Origin: Gp1-AA145 sp963757135 | GTDB taxonomy: Bacteria > Acidobacteriota > Terriglobia > Terriglobales > Acidobacteriaceae | Direction of reading: 5' to 3' | NCBI GenBank assembly: GCA_963757135.1 | Contig: CAVWQE010000008.1 | Span: 186,001 to 250,000, forward strand | DNA length: 64,000 bases | Shown: piece by piece, positions 25,336-34,900 of the stretch | Numbering within the stretch: position 1 is the stretch's first letter | Layout: every line of letters begins with the position of its first letter | The notes under the pieces: model-generated | Told to the model about the DNA's origin: nothing | Databases searched by the model: none | What the model saw: only the letters and a program-made list of their open reading frames with translations | Made by a program: the position numbers and the translations under genes

Positions 25336-25656
25336 ATGGCGAAGCCAAAGAACAAGAAGGAAGCGCCAAGCAGCTTACGCAGAATCCTAAAAGGCTGGCA
25401 GGAGATTGCGGCCTTTCTCGGGCAATCAGTCTCGGTGGCTCAGCGCTGGGCAGCTTGCGGCATGCCGGTCGAAAAACGCGGCCGTTACGTTTTCTCGTCT
25501 CCTGAAAAACTGAATGCCTGGCTCGGTCGAGAAACCGCTGGCGAGCCTGTCCAAATCGCGACTGAAGAAACCGACCTTGCCTCGGAACTGGAACGTGGCC
25601 TATCGTTTTTTCGCCGGCAACGCCGCGGCGGAGCTCTGAAAAAGAAAGCAGCATGA
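25336..25656 (+). CDS. Small helix-turn-helix DNA-binding protein
   Basis: 106 residues. Residues ~20-65 form a MerR/excisionase-like HTH (GWQEIAAFLGQSVSVAQRWA, then MPVEKRGRYVFSSPEKLNAWLG), a module abundant in Acidobacteriota. The tail is basic (RRQRRGGALKKKAA). Its start lies 124 bases beyond the IS481-like element's right target duplication. Before both insertions it was divergent from lspA, so it could have regulated that operon; this is inference from position only. It is followed by a small membrane protein gene and could be co-transcribed with it. Confidence 0.75.
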   Translation: MAKPKNKKEAPSSLRRILKGWQEIAAFLGQSVSVAQRWAACGMPVEKRGRYVFSSPEKLNAWLGRETAGEPVQIATEETDLASELERGLSFFRRQRRGGALKKKAA

Positions 25657-25697
25657 GCTCCGAGTGATTTTGCTTCTTTAACGGGTTGGCAATAAAG

Positions 25698-26066
25698 ATG
25701 CACGGGAAAAACACCACTGTAGGAACTCAGGACACTGTAGTCATTTCGCCGGGCGCTCGTTTTCGAACCGCCATGATGCTCGCGGTGCTCGCGGACATGT
25801 TCCAGATTGCAGTCTTTCCCTTTTTGATTGAGGGCGCTGGATCGCCCGCCGAGGACGTACTCGATCTCTTCATCTCAGGCCTGATGGTTTACCTTCTGGG
25901 CTGGCACTGGGAATTTCTGCCATCCTTCGCTGCCAAGCTTATACCTGGCGTTGACCTGGTCCCTTTCTGGACGATTGCGGTCGCCAATGTCTATCGCAAA
26001 TCGAAACGCGATGTAATCAAAACAGAACAGCCTCGTCAGGAACATCCAGCCCTGGAAAATTTTTAA
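25698..26066 (+). CDS. Small inner-membrane protein of unknown function
   Basis: 122 residues from the ATG at 25698; a TTG at 25686 is less likely. Two or three hydrophobic helices are visible: RTAMMLAVLADMFQIAVFPF, LFISGLMVYLLGWHWEFLPS and LVPFWTIAVANVYR. A charged C-terminus (KSKRDVIKTEQPRQEHP) is probably cytoplasmic. The GVDLVPFWTIAV segment recurs in small uncharacterised bacterial membrane proteins. Function unknown. Confidence 0.65.
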   Translation: MHGKNTTVGTQDTVVISPGARFRTAMMLAVLADMFQIAVFPFLIEGAGSPAEDVLDLFISGLMVYLLGWHWEFLPSFAAKLIPGVDLVPFWTIAVANVYRKSKRDVIKTEQPRQEHPALENF

Positions 26067-26142
26067 CATTCGCGCAAATCAGCAACAAGTAATCCCTCCC
26101 GCGATGACCCCGGCGTCGCAACTCAGGCACCACTCGCCTGCG

Positions 26143-26148
26143 TATAAT
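26143..26148 (+). promoter_or_regulatory. Candidate -10 box for the phosphatase gene
   Basis: TATAAT 45 bases upstream of the ATG at 26194 is a perfect -10 hexamer, but no good -35 box lies 17 bases before it. Confidence 0.3.
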
Positions 26149-26193
26149 TCAAAGCTGCTGATGCACCTCCAATTGCGAGAGAGTTCTTGAGAC

Positions 26194-27273
26194 ATGGCAA
26201 TTCAGATGGAAACCGGCATCGACGAATACCTGCGCAAGAGATTGATGCCGGTAGAGGGTTCCATCCCGCATCTGGCCAGGACCGACATGTACGGGAATTC
26301 GATTCCCGCAGGCAGCGTCGGTGGCGATCTCTTTGAGTACATCAATTTTCAGCAGCGCTATAACATTGACGCTCGAATTGCTAGCGCCGTGCGGTTGTCC
26401 GCAGAGTATCTGGAGCGGTTGCCGGATGGCCAGATTCCGCGAAACTTGGTTGACGACCATGTCAAGTGGCTCGGGCTGAAATCAAATCCTGTCGGCATGC
26501 CAGAGGCCGAGTACAGAAGGGCGAAAAGCTCAGAACAACTCAGGGTCGCGGAAAATCTACGCGAACTCTATACGACGGCCGGCGTCCTCCTGGTCGATGC
26601 TCAGGGGCATGGGATCATCTCAGCGAAGATAGCCTCGACCGTACACGACACGTTTCATGCTCTCATGCTCTCCGAACTCGATCAATATGGCAAGACGACT
26701 CCGGAGCTATTTGAAAACATCAATCTGCGGTTGGCGCAATCAGTAACGGCGCGCAACGCATTGGGTCGCGACGCACAAGACCATTCTCGCGAAATTGCGA
26801 CCATGATTTACGGTGAGATAAGGCCCGACGGTCATTTCCGCTTCGTAAACTTCGGCAGTCCTCCACCACTGGTATTTTCGGCGGAGTACGGACGCTTCAT
26901 GCCCATGAATACCGATCAACTTGTGCAATTTCCCGCGCTAGGATTGGAAATCCCCGAGGATCATCCTGACCGAAACAAATATTTCTCAACGGTGGTCAGG
27001 CAGAGGCAAATGAACTCTTCGAACATCGGAGAGATCACCCTGATGAGCCCGGGCGATATCCTCTTTCTATATTCCGATGGAGTATATGACGGCAGCGACG
27101 AACAGGACCGCCTAAGACTCGAAGGCATAGTTCGTAATTTCAAAGACCGTGGCGCAAAGGAGATTTGCACCGCCATTCTTGATTATGCACTGGAGCAGGA
27201 CCGATACATTCAGCAACTCGGCGAACAAGACCGAATTGATGACAAGACTGCATTCATCATTAAGCACTTCTAG
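26194..27273 (+). CDS. SpoIIE/PP2C-type serine phosphatase with an insertion
   Basis: 359 residues, without a signal peptide or membrane helix. PPM-type metal-binding motifs are present in order: GGDLFEY at 43-49, DAQGHG at 135-140 (the usual D-x-x-G-H/K-G), LYSDGVYDGSDE near 295 and DDKTAFII at the end. Such enzymes dephosphorylate serine or threonine, often on anti-sigma factor antagonists in stress pathways. In typical SpoIIE domains the first two motifs are 15-20 residues apart, whereas here about 85 residues separate them. No partner kinase or STAS gene is adjacent. It converges with the oxidoreductase gene, leaving 14 bases between stops. Confidence 0.85.
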   Translation: MAIQMETGIDEYLRKRLMPVEGSIPHLARTDMYGNSIPAGSVGGDLFEYINFQQRYNIDARIASAVRLSAEYLERLPDGQIPRNLVDDHVKWLGLKSNPVGMPEAEYRRAKSSEQLRVAENLRELYTTAGVLLVDAQGHGIISAKIASTVHDTFHALMLSELDQYGKTTPELFENINLRLAQSVTARNALGRDAQDHSREIATMIYGEIRPDGHFRFVNFGSPPPLVFSAEYGRFMPMNTDQLVQFPALGLEIPEDHPDRNKYFSTVVRQRQMNSSNIGEITLMSPGDILFLYSDGVYDGSDEQDRLRLEGIVRNFKDRGAKEICTAILDYALEQDRYIQQLGEQDRIDDKTAFIIKHF

Positions 27274-27287
27274 CAATTTGAGAGGAA

Positions 27288-28445
27288 TTACGACTTTGTC
27301 GGCCAGTTAATCTGACCACCACGGCTAAAGGCCAAATTACCAATGTGGCCCGCGGCTGCGGCGGCTACCCCGGCTTCTACCGGCGCATTCGGTTCTTTCC
27401 GGCTCTTGATGCAATCAAAGAAATTTTCCATGTGATCGATAGTTCCGTCACGGTAACTGCTTGCCGTGAGTACGGGATTTTTGTCCCGCGGCGCGTCTTC
27501 GCGATATATGCTGAACGCGCCGCGACTGATCTTTAGCGTTGCGTCCGTGCCGCGAAACTCCAAGCCGCCATCGTCGATCGAGGAAGCCATCATGCCTTCG
27601 TACACCACATCAAAGCCGGGATAGCGGAAAGCTGCCTGGATGGTATCGGGGCACTCCCACTGATCGAAAACATATTTGTCTGCGAGCATCTGCGCCCGGC
27701 GTGGCTGATCGGACTTCATCGCCCAATGCACGATATCGATCCAGTGGGTGAATAAGTCGGTCATAGCGCCGCCGCCAAAATTCCAGAACCACCGCCAGTG
27801 GAAAAATTTCTCTTCGCTGTACGGCTGATCAGGCGCCGAGCCCAGCCAAAGTTTCCAGTCCAGCGATTGCTGCTCAACCGGTGTCTTGGGCCAGTTCTTC
27901 TGATAGTTTTGCCACCAGTACGTCCGAACCTGCGCAACGCGCCCCAGGCTGCCGGACTGAATCAGATCGACGGCATCGCGAAAATGGGTCCAACTGCGTT
28001 GTTGCATACCACACTGCAAAACTTGCTTGCTCGACCGGACTGCACGAGTCAGGGCGGCGCCTTCCTCAATTGTGTGGGTGACGGGTTTTTCAAGATAAAC
28101 ATCCTTGCCGGCTTTCAGGGCGTCCACCGCCATTTGGACGTGCCAGTGGTCCGGAGTCGCGATAATCACCGCATCGATGTTCTTGTCGAGCACTTCACGA
28201 TAATCCAAGTGTGTCGTCGCCAGACCGTTTGAACGTTCCCTGATTGCGTCCCGGCGGGGGCTGTATACGTCGCTTGCGGCCACAATCTGGTATGGGCCGG
28301 CCTTGTCCGCGGAATCGAGAAGGCCTTTCATCCGCTGGCCAGCGCCGATAACGCCGACCCGCAATGTATCGTTGGCACCGAAGACCCGAGTTGATGCAAG
28401 TGCAGTCAGTCCGCTGGCGACCAGGAAGGTGCGGCGCGTAGTCAT
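27288..28445 (-). CDS. Gfo/Idh/MocA-family oxidoreductase, Tat-exported
   Basis: 385 residues. The N-terminus TTRRTFLVASGLTALAS is a twin-arginine signal, so the enzyme probably folds with NAD(P) in the cytoplasm and is exported to the periplasm. The Rossmann motif is GVIGAGQRMKGL (residues ~31-42). The family signature EKPVTHT follows near 120, and the C-terminal half contains THWIDIVHW. Members oxidise or reduce sugars and cyclitols. It is divergent, with a 101-base gap, from a DUF1080 protein gene, a pairing common in Planctomycetes and Acidobacteriota polysaccharide or keto-sugar metabolism. Confidence 0.9.
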   Translation of the reverse strand: MTTRRTFLVASGLTALASTRVFGANDTLRVGVIGAGQRMKGLLDSADKAGPYQIVAASDVYSPRRDAIRERSNGLATTHLDYREVLDKNIDAVIIATPDHWHVQMAVDALKAGKDVYLEKPVTHTIEEGAALTRAVRSSKQVLQCGMQQRSWTHFRDAVDLIQSGSLGRVAQVRTYWWQNYQKNWPKTPVEQQSLDWKLWLGSAPDQPYSEEKFFHWRWFWNFGGGAMTDLFTHWIDIVHWAMKSDQPRRAQMLADKYVFDQWECPDTIQAAFRYPGFDVVYEGMMASSIDDGGLEFRGTDATLKISRGAFSIYREDAPRDKNPVLTASSYRDGTIDHMENFFDCIKSRKEPNAPVEAGVAAAAAGHIGNLAFSRGGQINWPTKS

Positions 28446-28546
28446 AATTTATGTAGAACCTCCCAATGTTCGGACTGATGCTATCAAGTTTCGTAAATTC
28501 CGCAATCCTAACCCGGTTAGACTGACGCGTTGTATGCTCTTGTGCT

Positions 28547-29371
28547 ATGCGCATTCAATTCCCGTTTCTCCATGGCGCAATTCTCTTCATCGTCAGCAGC
28601 GTCGTTTGGGCCCAGCAACCGAGCGTCCCTCAAAGTGCCGGACGTCAAATAACCTCCGCGCATGCCGCGCCAAAACCTGAAGACACGGAAGCGTGGCAAC
28701 CAGTCCCGAAGATAGTCACGCCTGGGGCGGACTGTAATGCGCCTCCATCCGACGCGATCATTTTGTTCGATGGTAAAAATCTTGACGAGTGGGTCTCAGC
28801 CAAGGACAAGTCTCCGGCGAAGTGGATAGTTGCCGACGGGGTGTTTACGGTAAATAAGGCGGCCGGCGATATTGAGACCAGGCAGCCTTTTCTCAACTAT
28901 CAGCTTCATCTGGAATGGAAAGTTCCCGAGAATATTACTGGAAGCGGTCAGGCTCGCGGCAATAGCGGCGTTTTTCTGGCCTCGCCTCCTCCAGGCAACG
29001 GCGGATACGAGTTGCAGATCCTTGATTCGTACAAAAATGAGACTTACGTCAATGGTCAGGCTGGCAGCATCTACAAACAAAGTATTCCGCTGGTGAATCC
29101 GACTCGCAAGCCGGGTGAGTGGCAGGTTTATGACGTAGTTTGGATTGCCCCCATCTTCAACGCGGACGGTTCGTTGAAGACTCCCGCTTTCGTCACCGCC
29201 TTTTTCAACGGCATTCTGGTGCAGGACCATTTCGCCGTCAAGGGTGAGACTCAGTACATAGGCCAACCGTTTTACAAGAAGCACACGGCTGCTCCGATCA
29301 GGCTGCAGGCCCACGGCGATCCCAGTCAGCCCATCAGTTTTAGAAACATCTGGGTGAGAGAACTGAAGTAA
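28547..29371 (+). CDS. DUF1080 (3-keto-disaccharide hydrolase-like) secreted protein
   Basis: 274 residues with an N-terminal signal peptide (FLHGAILFIVSSVVWAQ). The DUF1080 fold starts at residue ~67 with ILFDGKNLDEW. It continues with the conserved runs NSGVFL, GYELQILDS, QAGSIYKQ and GEWQVYDVVW, and ends at IRLQAHGDPSQPISFRNIWVREL. It is a concanavalin-like beta sandwich, and some members hydrolyse 3-keto sugars. With the divergent Gfo/Idh/MocA oxidoreductase it could process oxidised sugars in the periplasm, but no specific substrate can be read from the sequence. Its stop is nine bases from the convergent flavin oxidase stop. Confidence 0.85.
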   Translation: MRIQFPFLHGAILFIVSSVVWAQQPSVPQSAGRQITSAHAAPKPEDTEAWQPVPKIVTPGADCNAPPSDAIILFDGKNLDEWVSAKDKSPAKWIVADGVFTVNKAAGDIETRQPFLNYQLHLEWKVPENITGSGQARGNSGVFLASPPPGNGGYELQILDSYKNETYVNGQAGSIYKQSIPLVNPTRKPGEWQVYDVVWIAPIFNADGSLKTPAFVTAFFNGILVQDHFAVKGETQYIGQPFYKKHTAAPIRLQAHGDPSQPISFRNIWVRELK

Positions 29372-29379
29372 ACGGAGTG

Positions 29380-30633
29380 TTAGCCTCTGAGTGCGAACTC
29401 ACGCGGCGGTGCCTTCAGGCCTAATACGGCGTCGCTGGCCATCTCCCCGAATGCGGGCCCGTGCTTGAAGCCGTGGCCCGAGCCGCCGCCAAGAATCCAG
29501 ACGTTTTCTGCCTCTGGGTGACGATCCAAAATAAAATTCTGATCGGTCGAATTCTCGTATTGGCAGACGCGGCTTTCAAGCAGCGGAGCGTCGGCAAGCG
29601 CAGGGAAGCGCAACCTTATATACGCGCGTGCTGCAGCTAGGGCCTCGGCAGTAGGCTCGCGCTCCAAAGTAGTCGGATCGATCGCTGGCCCGCGCAAATC
29701 GTCGGCAATCTTGAATCCGCGCCAATGATTGCCTGGAATTCCATAGAACCAGTGTTTGCCTGGAAAGCCGTCGAGCTCACGTTTGCTGTCATCAGCCCAG
29801 ACGGGGAGCCTTTCATCGGTGAACTGCAAATCGCCCGCTGAAGTTCCAAAGAAAAATACTTCCTGGCGAGTGGGCGTGATCATCGGAGCAAGGCAAGGGA
29901 AAATATTTCCCAGCCACGGACCGCAAGCAAAAACGTAGGCATCGGCATTCAGCACATCGCCAGATCCAAGCCGCACCTCGCGCATATTGCCCGAAGCGAT
30001 TTGACTCGGCGAAACTTTTGCCTGGCGATACTCTCCGCCCTCTTTGATGAAGGCATTCAGCACAGCCTCGCAACCGCGCCGCGCAGCCAGGTAACCAGAG
30101 TCGGGCTCGTACACGCTCCACAAAATCCCCTGAAAGTCGATTTGTGGCCAGCGCTTCGCGCACTCAGCGGCAGAGAGTTTCTCGAACCGCATGCCCGCCT
30201 CGCTCAATAAGGGCAGTGCAGCGCGCTCATATGAATCATCGACGCCCGCCATCCATAGCACGCCGGTACGAAAAAAAAGCTTCACATTCCATTGTCGCTC
30301 GTAGTCTTGCCACATCCGCAAAGACCGTGCAGCCATTTGCGTATAAACGCGCCTTGAGCCATACGTTCCGCGAATGATGCGAGTCTCGCCGCCGGAGCTG
30401 GCGCGCGAATTTCCCGGGCCCCACGCGTCAAGCAGCGTGACTTTCGCGCCTTTTTGTAGAAGCTGAAGCGCGGTCCAGCCGCCGAACGCGCCTGCGCCGA
30501 CGACAATTACTGAACTGCGACGAGAACTCGTCAATGCACGTGATCCGATCAGAAAAGCGCCAGTCGCCGCATAACTCTCTAAGAAAGTGCGACGGGAACC
30601 CCTCAACTTGAGAGTCGTGCAGAATTTTAGCAA
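29380..30633 (-). CDS. SolA/sarcosine oxidase-like FAD oxidoreductase
   Basis: 417 residues from a TTG at 30633; the exact start is uncertain and an alternative TTG lies nine codons downstream. A twin-arginine-like stretch (RGSRRTFLESYAATGAFLIG) suggests export. The FAD-binding fold is VIVVGAGAFGGWTALQLLQKG followed by an acidic residue in LLDAWG. GGETRIIRG and the C-terminal CQYENSTDQNFILDRHPE (with a Cys placed like the flavin-linking Cys of monomeric sarcosine oxidase) mark the DAO family branch of N-methyl amino acid oxidases. The last block has GSGHGFKHGPAFGE, which is typical. The substrate is unknown. Confidence 0.85.
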   Translation of the reverse strand: MLKFCTTLKLRGSRRTFLESYAATGAFLIGSRALTSSRRSSVIVVGAGAFGGWTALQLLQKGAKVTLLDAWGPGNSRASSGGETRIIRGTYGSRRVYTQMAARSLRMWQDYERQWNVKLFFRTGVLWMAGVDDSYERAALPLLSEAGMRFEKLSAAECAKRWPQIDFQGILWSVYEPDSGYLAARRGCEAVLNAFIKEGGEYRQAKVSPSQIASGNMREVRLGSGDVLNADAYVFACGPWLGNIFPCLAPMITPTRQEVFFFGTSAGDLQFTDERLPVWADDSKRELDGFPGKHWFYGIPGNHWRGFKIADDLRGPAIDPTTLEREPTAEALAAARAYIRLRFPALADAPLLESRVCQYENSTDQNFILDRHPEAENVWILGGGSGHGFKHGPAFGEMASDAVLGLKAPPREFALRG

Positions 30634-30840
30634 GATGATTGAGTGCGAGCACCTTCTTCAAGCAGGAGTTCACTGCCGTCACTTGATTGCCGCGGCGCAC
30701 ATGCCGCAAATATCCGTGGTGAGGCTTCGCCCCGCAACCATCCGGCATAGCGCAAATCACCTCTTCCATGGCTCTCCCCATTGTGAATCCCTGTTGCTTT
30801 GCGAAGCATCTCTACTCGAATAGCACTCAGAGGTGCCTTG

Positions 30841-31926
30841 ATGAAGCGGTACGAAACGTTCTCTTTGGCCCTGCCCATCTTGTTCCTTGCCTTAATGAGC
30901 TTGGGATGCGGTAAAACCGAGGCGAAGCCACCCGCGCCGCAGGCGATGCCGGTAAAAACGGTGAACATTGATCTCAGCCCCGTGCCACGCACCGATGAGT
31001 ATGTCGCCACCATTAAGTCTCGGCGATCGGCCAGCATTCAGCCGCAGGTGGACGGCACCCTCACCAAGATTCTGGTGAAGTCCGGCGACCGCGTGACCCC
31101 CGGACAGCTGTTAATGACTATCGATCCACTGAAGCAGCAAGCCACTGTGGACCAGGAGCGCAGCACTGCAGCGCAAAAGAAAGCGCTTTTCGATTACAAC
31201 CAGACGGAAGTGGAGCGGCAGCGCCGGCTGTTCGAGGGCGGGGTCACCAGCAAACAGAATTACGACTATGCAGTGCAGGCCTTCGAGAATTCGAAAGCCG
31301 ATTGGGAATCCTCGCAGGCGGCAGTCGCCACACAAGAACGGCAGCTTGCGTATTATCACCTGACTGCGCCATTTGCGGGCGTCGTGGGTGACGTTCCAGT
31401 GCACATCGGCGATTATGTTTCTCCGCAAACGCTGATGACCACCGTGGACGAGAACGCGCAGCTCGAAGCCTACATTTATATTCCCACCGAGCGCGCTGCT
31501 GAGATTCGCCCCGGTCTTGCCGTCCAAATCGTCAATAGTCACGGCGATCGGATCGAAAACACAAAGATTAATTTCATTTCTCCGCAGGTGGACAACGGGC
31601 TCCAGGGCATCCTGGTCAAGGCGCCGATTCACAAATCTCTCGACGTATTTCGCAACGAACAACTGGTAAAAGCGCGAGTTGTGTGGAGCACTGCGCCGAC
31701 GCCGACCGTCCCAGTGCTTGCCGTGACTCGTATAGGTGGGCAGTCATTTGTCTATGTCGTAGCAGAGTCGGACAAAGGAACGGTGGCGAAGCAACGTGCG
31801 GTCACGCTCGGGGACACGATAGGCAATGATTATGCCGTGACTGACGGTTTAAAGCCCGGAGATAAAGTCATCATCTCGGGTATTCAGTTCCTGATTGACG
31901 GCGTGCCGGTTAAACCGATCAGTTAG
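30841..31926 (+). CDS. RND efflux periplasmic adaptor, lipoprotein
   Basis: 361 residues from the ATG at 30841 (AGAGGTG five bases upstream). The start LALPILFLALMSLGCGK is a lipoprotein signal with lipobox SLGC. The lipoyl halves are visible: VDGTLTKILVKSGDRVTPGQLLMTIDP and, after the coiled coil, HLTAPFAGVVGDVPVHIGDYVSPQTLM. A hairpin of about 90 residues lies between them, as usual in AcrA/MexA-type adaptors. It starts a two-gene operon with the RND pump and probably links it to an outer-membrane channel encoded elsewhere. The 207 bases upstream hold no gene or obvious regulator. Confidence 0.9.
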   Translation: MKRYETFSLALPILFLALMSLGCGKTEAKPPAPQAMPVKTVNIDLSPVPRTDEYVATIKSRRSASIQPQVDGTLTKILVKSGDRVTPGQLLMTIDPLKQQATVDQERSTAAQKKALFDYNQTEVERQRRLFEGGVTSKQNYDYAVQAFENSKADWESSQAAVATQERQLAYYHLTAPFAGVVGDVPVHIGDYVSPQTLMTTVDENAQLEAYIYIPTERAAEIRPGLAVQIVNSHGDRIENTKINFISPQVDNGLQGILVKAPIHKSLDVFRNEQLVKARVVWSTAPTPTVPVLAVTRIGGQSFVYVVAESDKGTVAKQRAVTLGDTIGNDYAVTDGLKPGDKVIISGIQFLIDGVPVKPIS

Positions 31927-31977
31927 TTTGTTGCTGATCATTTCGCAGTAAAACGCGGTTGGCAGAGGAAGGCTCCC

Positions 31978-34900
31978 TTGGTAGATTTCTTCATTCGACG
32001 GCCGATTTTTGCGACAGTATGCGCCTTGCTGATCATCCTGGCAGGCGCGGTTTGCATTCCTACGCTGCCGATCTCGCTCTACCCCACGCTGGCGCCGCCG
32101 CAGGTCACTGTCAGCAGCAACTACGTTGGAGCGAACGCCAGCGTAGTGGAGTCAGCGGTCACCACGCCGCTCGAGCAACAAATAAATGGCGTCGAAGGCA
32201 TGCATTACATCACTTCGACCAGTTCGAATGATGGCACCAGCAACATCAATGTTGTTTTCCGCACCGGTTACGATCTGAACATAGCCGCGGTTGACGTCCA
32301 GAATCGTGTTGCCACCGCGCAAGGCCGGCTGCCGCAGGAGATCAAGAACACTGGCGTTACCATCACCAAGGCGAATCCCAACTTTGTTTTTGCCGCCGGA
32401 TTTTATTCGCCTGATAACAGCCTCTCCAACCAATACATCTCGAATTATTTGGATGTCTATGTAAAGGACGCGCTAAAGCGTATCCCCGGCGTCGGCGATG
32501 TCCTAATTTTTGGTGAACGCAAATATGCGATGCGCATCTGGCTCGATCCCACCAGGCTCGCTGCTCGTCAGTTGACGGCAGCAGATGTGGTCTCGGCTTT
32601 GCAGGAACAGAACGTCGAGATTCCAGCCGGCCAGCTTGGGCGTCCACCCGCCGATCCCAAGCAAAGTTTTCAGGTCACGCTGCGGGTGGTTGGACGCCTC
32701 TCCGATCCCAAAGAGTTCGACAACATCATCATTAAAAACACGACAAACGGCATCGTGCAATTAAAAGATGTCGGCCGGGCAGAGATCGGGGCTGAGAGCT
32801 ACGATACCAATCTTCTATATAGCGGGCATGAAGCAATCGGTGTGGGTGTCCAGCAGCTTTCAAATGCCAATGCGCTTGATGTCGACAAGAAGGCCAAGGC
32901 TGCGCTCGAAGAGCTCTCCAAGTCGTTTCCGCCTGGAATCAAGTACGTGATTGCGTTCGATACGACGACCGTCGTCGGCGATTCGGTGAAAGAGGTTGTC
33001 ACCACGCTGGAAGAGGCGGTGCTGATCGTAATTGTCGTGATCTTCCTCTTTCTTCTCGACTGGAGGGCGACGATCATTCCTGCGGTAACGATTCCCGTGT
33101 CGCTGATCGGCACGTTTGCGTTCATCAAGATCTTTGGCTTCTCGATTAATTCTTTGACACTGTTTGGAATCACGCTCGCTACCGGGTTGGTCGTAGATGA
33201 CGCGATTGTGGTCATTGAGAATGCGCAGCGCCACATTGACGCAGACCATACCGATCCGCATGCGGCCACCTCTGCCGCCATGGCTGAAGTGGCGAGCGCC
33301 GTGGTGGCGACGTCATTGGTGCTCATTTCCGTATTCGTGCCGGTATCCTTTTTCCCCGGCACGACGGGAATCCTCTACAAGCAATTTTCGTTGACTATCG
33401 CGTTTTCAATCGCCATTTCCTTATTTAACGCACTAACGTTATCTCCGGCCCTGGCGGCAATTCTGCTCCGCAGCGAAGAGAAAAAGTATTCGGTTTTCGA
33501 CTGGACGCATATCGGCTGGATTTCAAAGGGCTACCGAAAATTCGCTCATGGCGTGAGCAATTCGATACAGGCATTAGCGAACGGATACGGCAAAGCTATT
33601 TGCAAGGTGCTGAATTATCGCTATGTGATGATCGCGCTGTTTTTCATTGGGTTGGCAGCAACGGCGTATATGTACGTTCATGTGCCGACGGGATTTGTTC
33701 CCCAGGAGGATCAGAACTATTTCATCGTCGTCGTCCAAGCTCCGCCGGGAGCGTCGCTGAGCTACACTACAAATATAGCCCGCCAAGCCGAGCAGATTCT
33801 TCGCGCTGATCCTGACGTCTTCGGCACCTTTGCCGTCCCCGGCTTTTCTCTATCGGGAGGGAGTTCGTCGAACTATGGTCTGGTGTTTGCTCCGCTGAAG
33901 CCCATAGACGACCGCAAAGGCAAAGGTCACGCGGCGAGTGACATTGTCGCACGCGTCTCGCCAAAGCTTTTCGGTATTCCGGGAGCGGTGGTCGTTGCAT
34001 TTGAACCTCCGGCGGTGAACGGCATCGGAAGCTTCGGTGGATTTCAGTTCGAATTGCAAGATCTTGGACGCAACACCTTGCAGGATCTCGACAGCGTGGC
34101 TCACAAGATCGTCGCGGGCAGCCGCGACCGGCACGATCTGCGGGGACTCTTCACCAGCTTTACTGCGAACGATCCCCAGCAGCTAGTGCAGATTGATCGC
34201 GAAAAAGCCAAAGCCATGGGAGTGCCCATCAATCAGATTACGCAGGCGCTTGGCGTGTACATGGGGTCCGAGTATGTGAATGATTTTGATTTCAATAACC
34301 GCTCATATCGGGTTTACGTCCAGGCTGACCAACCCTTCCGCATGAGCGCGCGCGATCTGCGGCAGTATTATGTGCGCTCCGACAGCAATGGATTGGTGCC
34401 GCTCGGCAATATCGTAAGCTTGAGCGAAACCTCGGGCCCGCAGGTCATTAGTCACTACAACCTCTTTCGTTCCGCAGAAATTGATGGCGCCGCCGCACCC
34501 GGATTCAGTTCCGGTCAGGGCCTGAAAGCAATGGAAGAGCTGTCAAAGCAGAATATGCTTCAAGGCATGACTTTCAGTTGGACCGGCCTCGCCTTGGAAG
34601 AAGTCGAAGCCAGCGGCAAGGCCATAATCATCTTTGGCCTCGGCATTCTGGTCGTGTATCTCACCCTTTCAGCGCAATACGAAAGCTTCGCCTTGCCGTT
34701 TATCATTTTGCTGGCGGTGCCGATGGCCGTGCTGGGCGCTCTGCTTCTGATCTCCGCCCGCGGCCTGGTGGATGACGTTTACGTGCAAATCGGATTGGTG
34801 ATGTTAATCGGATTATCGGCGAAAAACTCTATTCTGATCGTCGAGTTCGCCGAACAATTAATCGCGCAGGGCCGCACCATTACCAATGCCGCAATTGAAG

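Noticed and set aside
30587..30823. Short frame between the flavin oxidase and the RND adaptor as a regulator gene
   Set aside because: No helix-turn-helix or other motif, no ribosome binding site, and overlap with the oxidase start.
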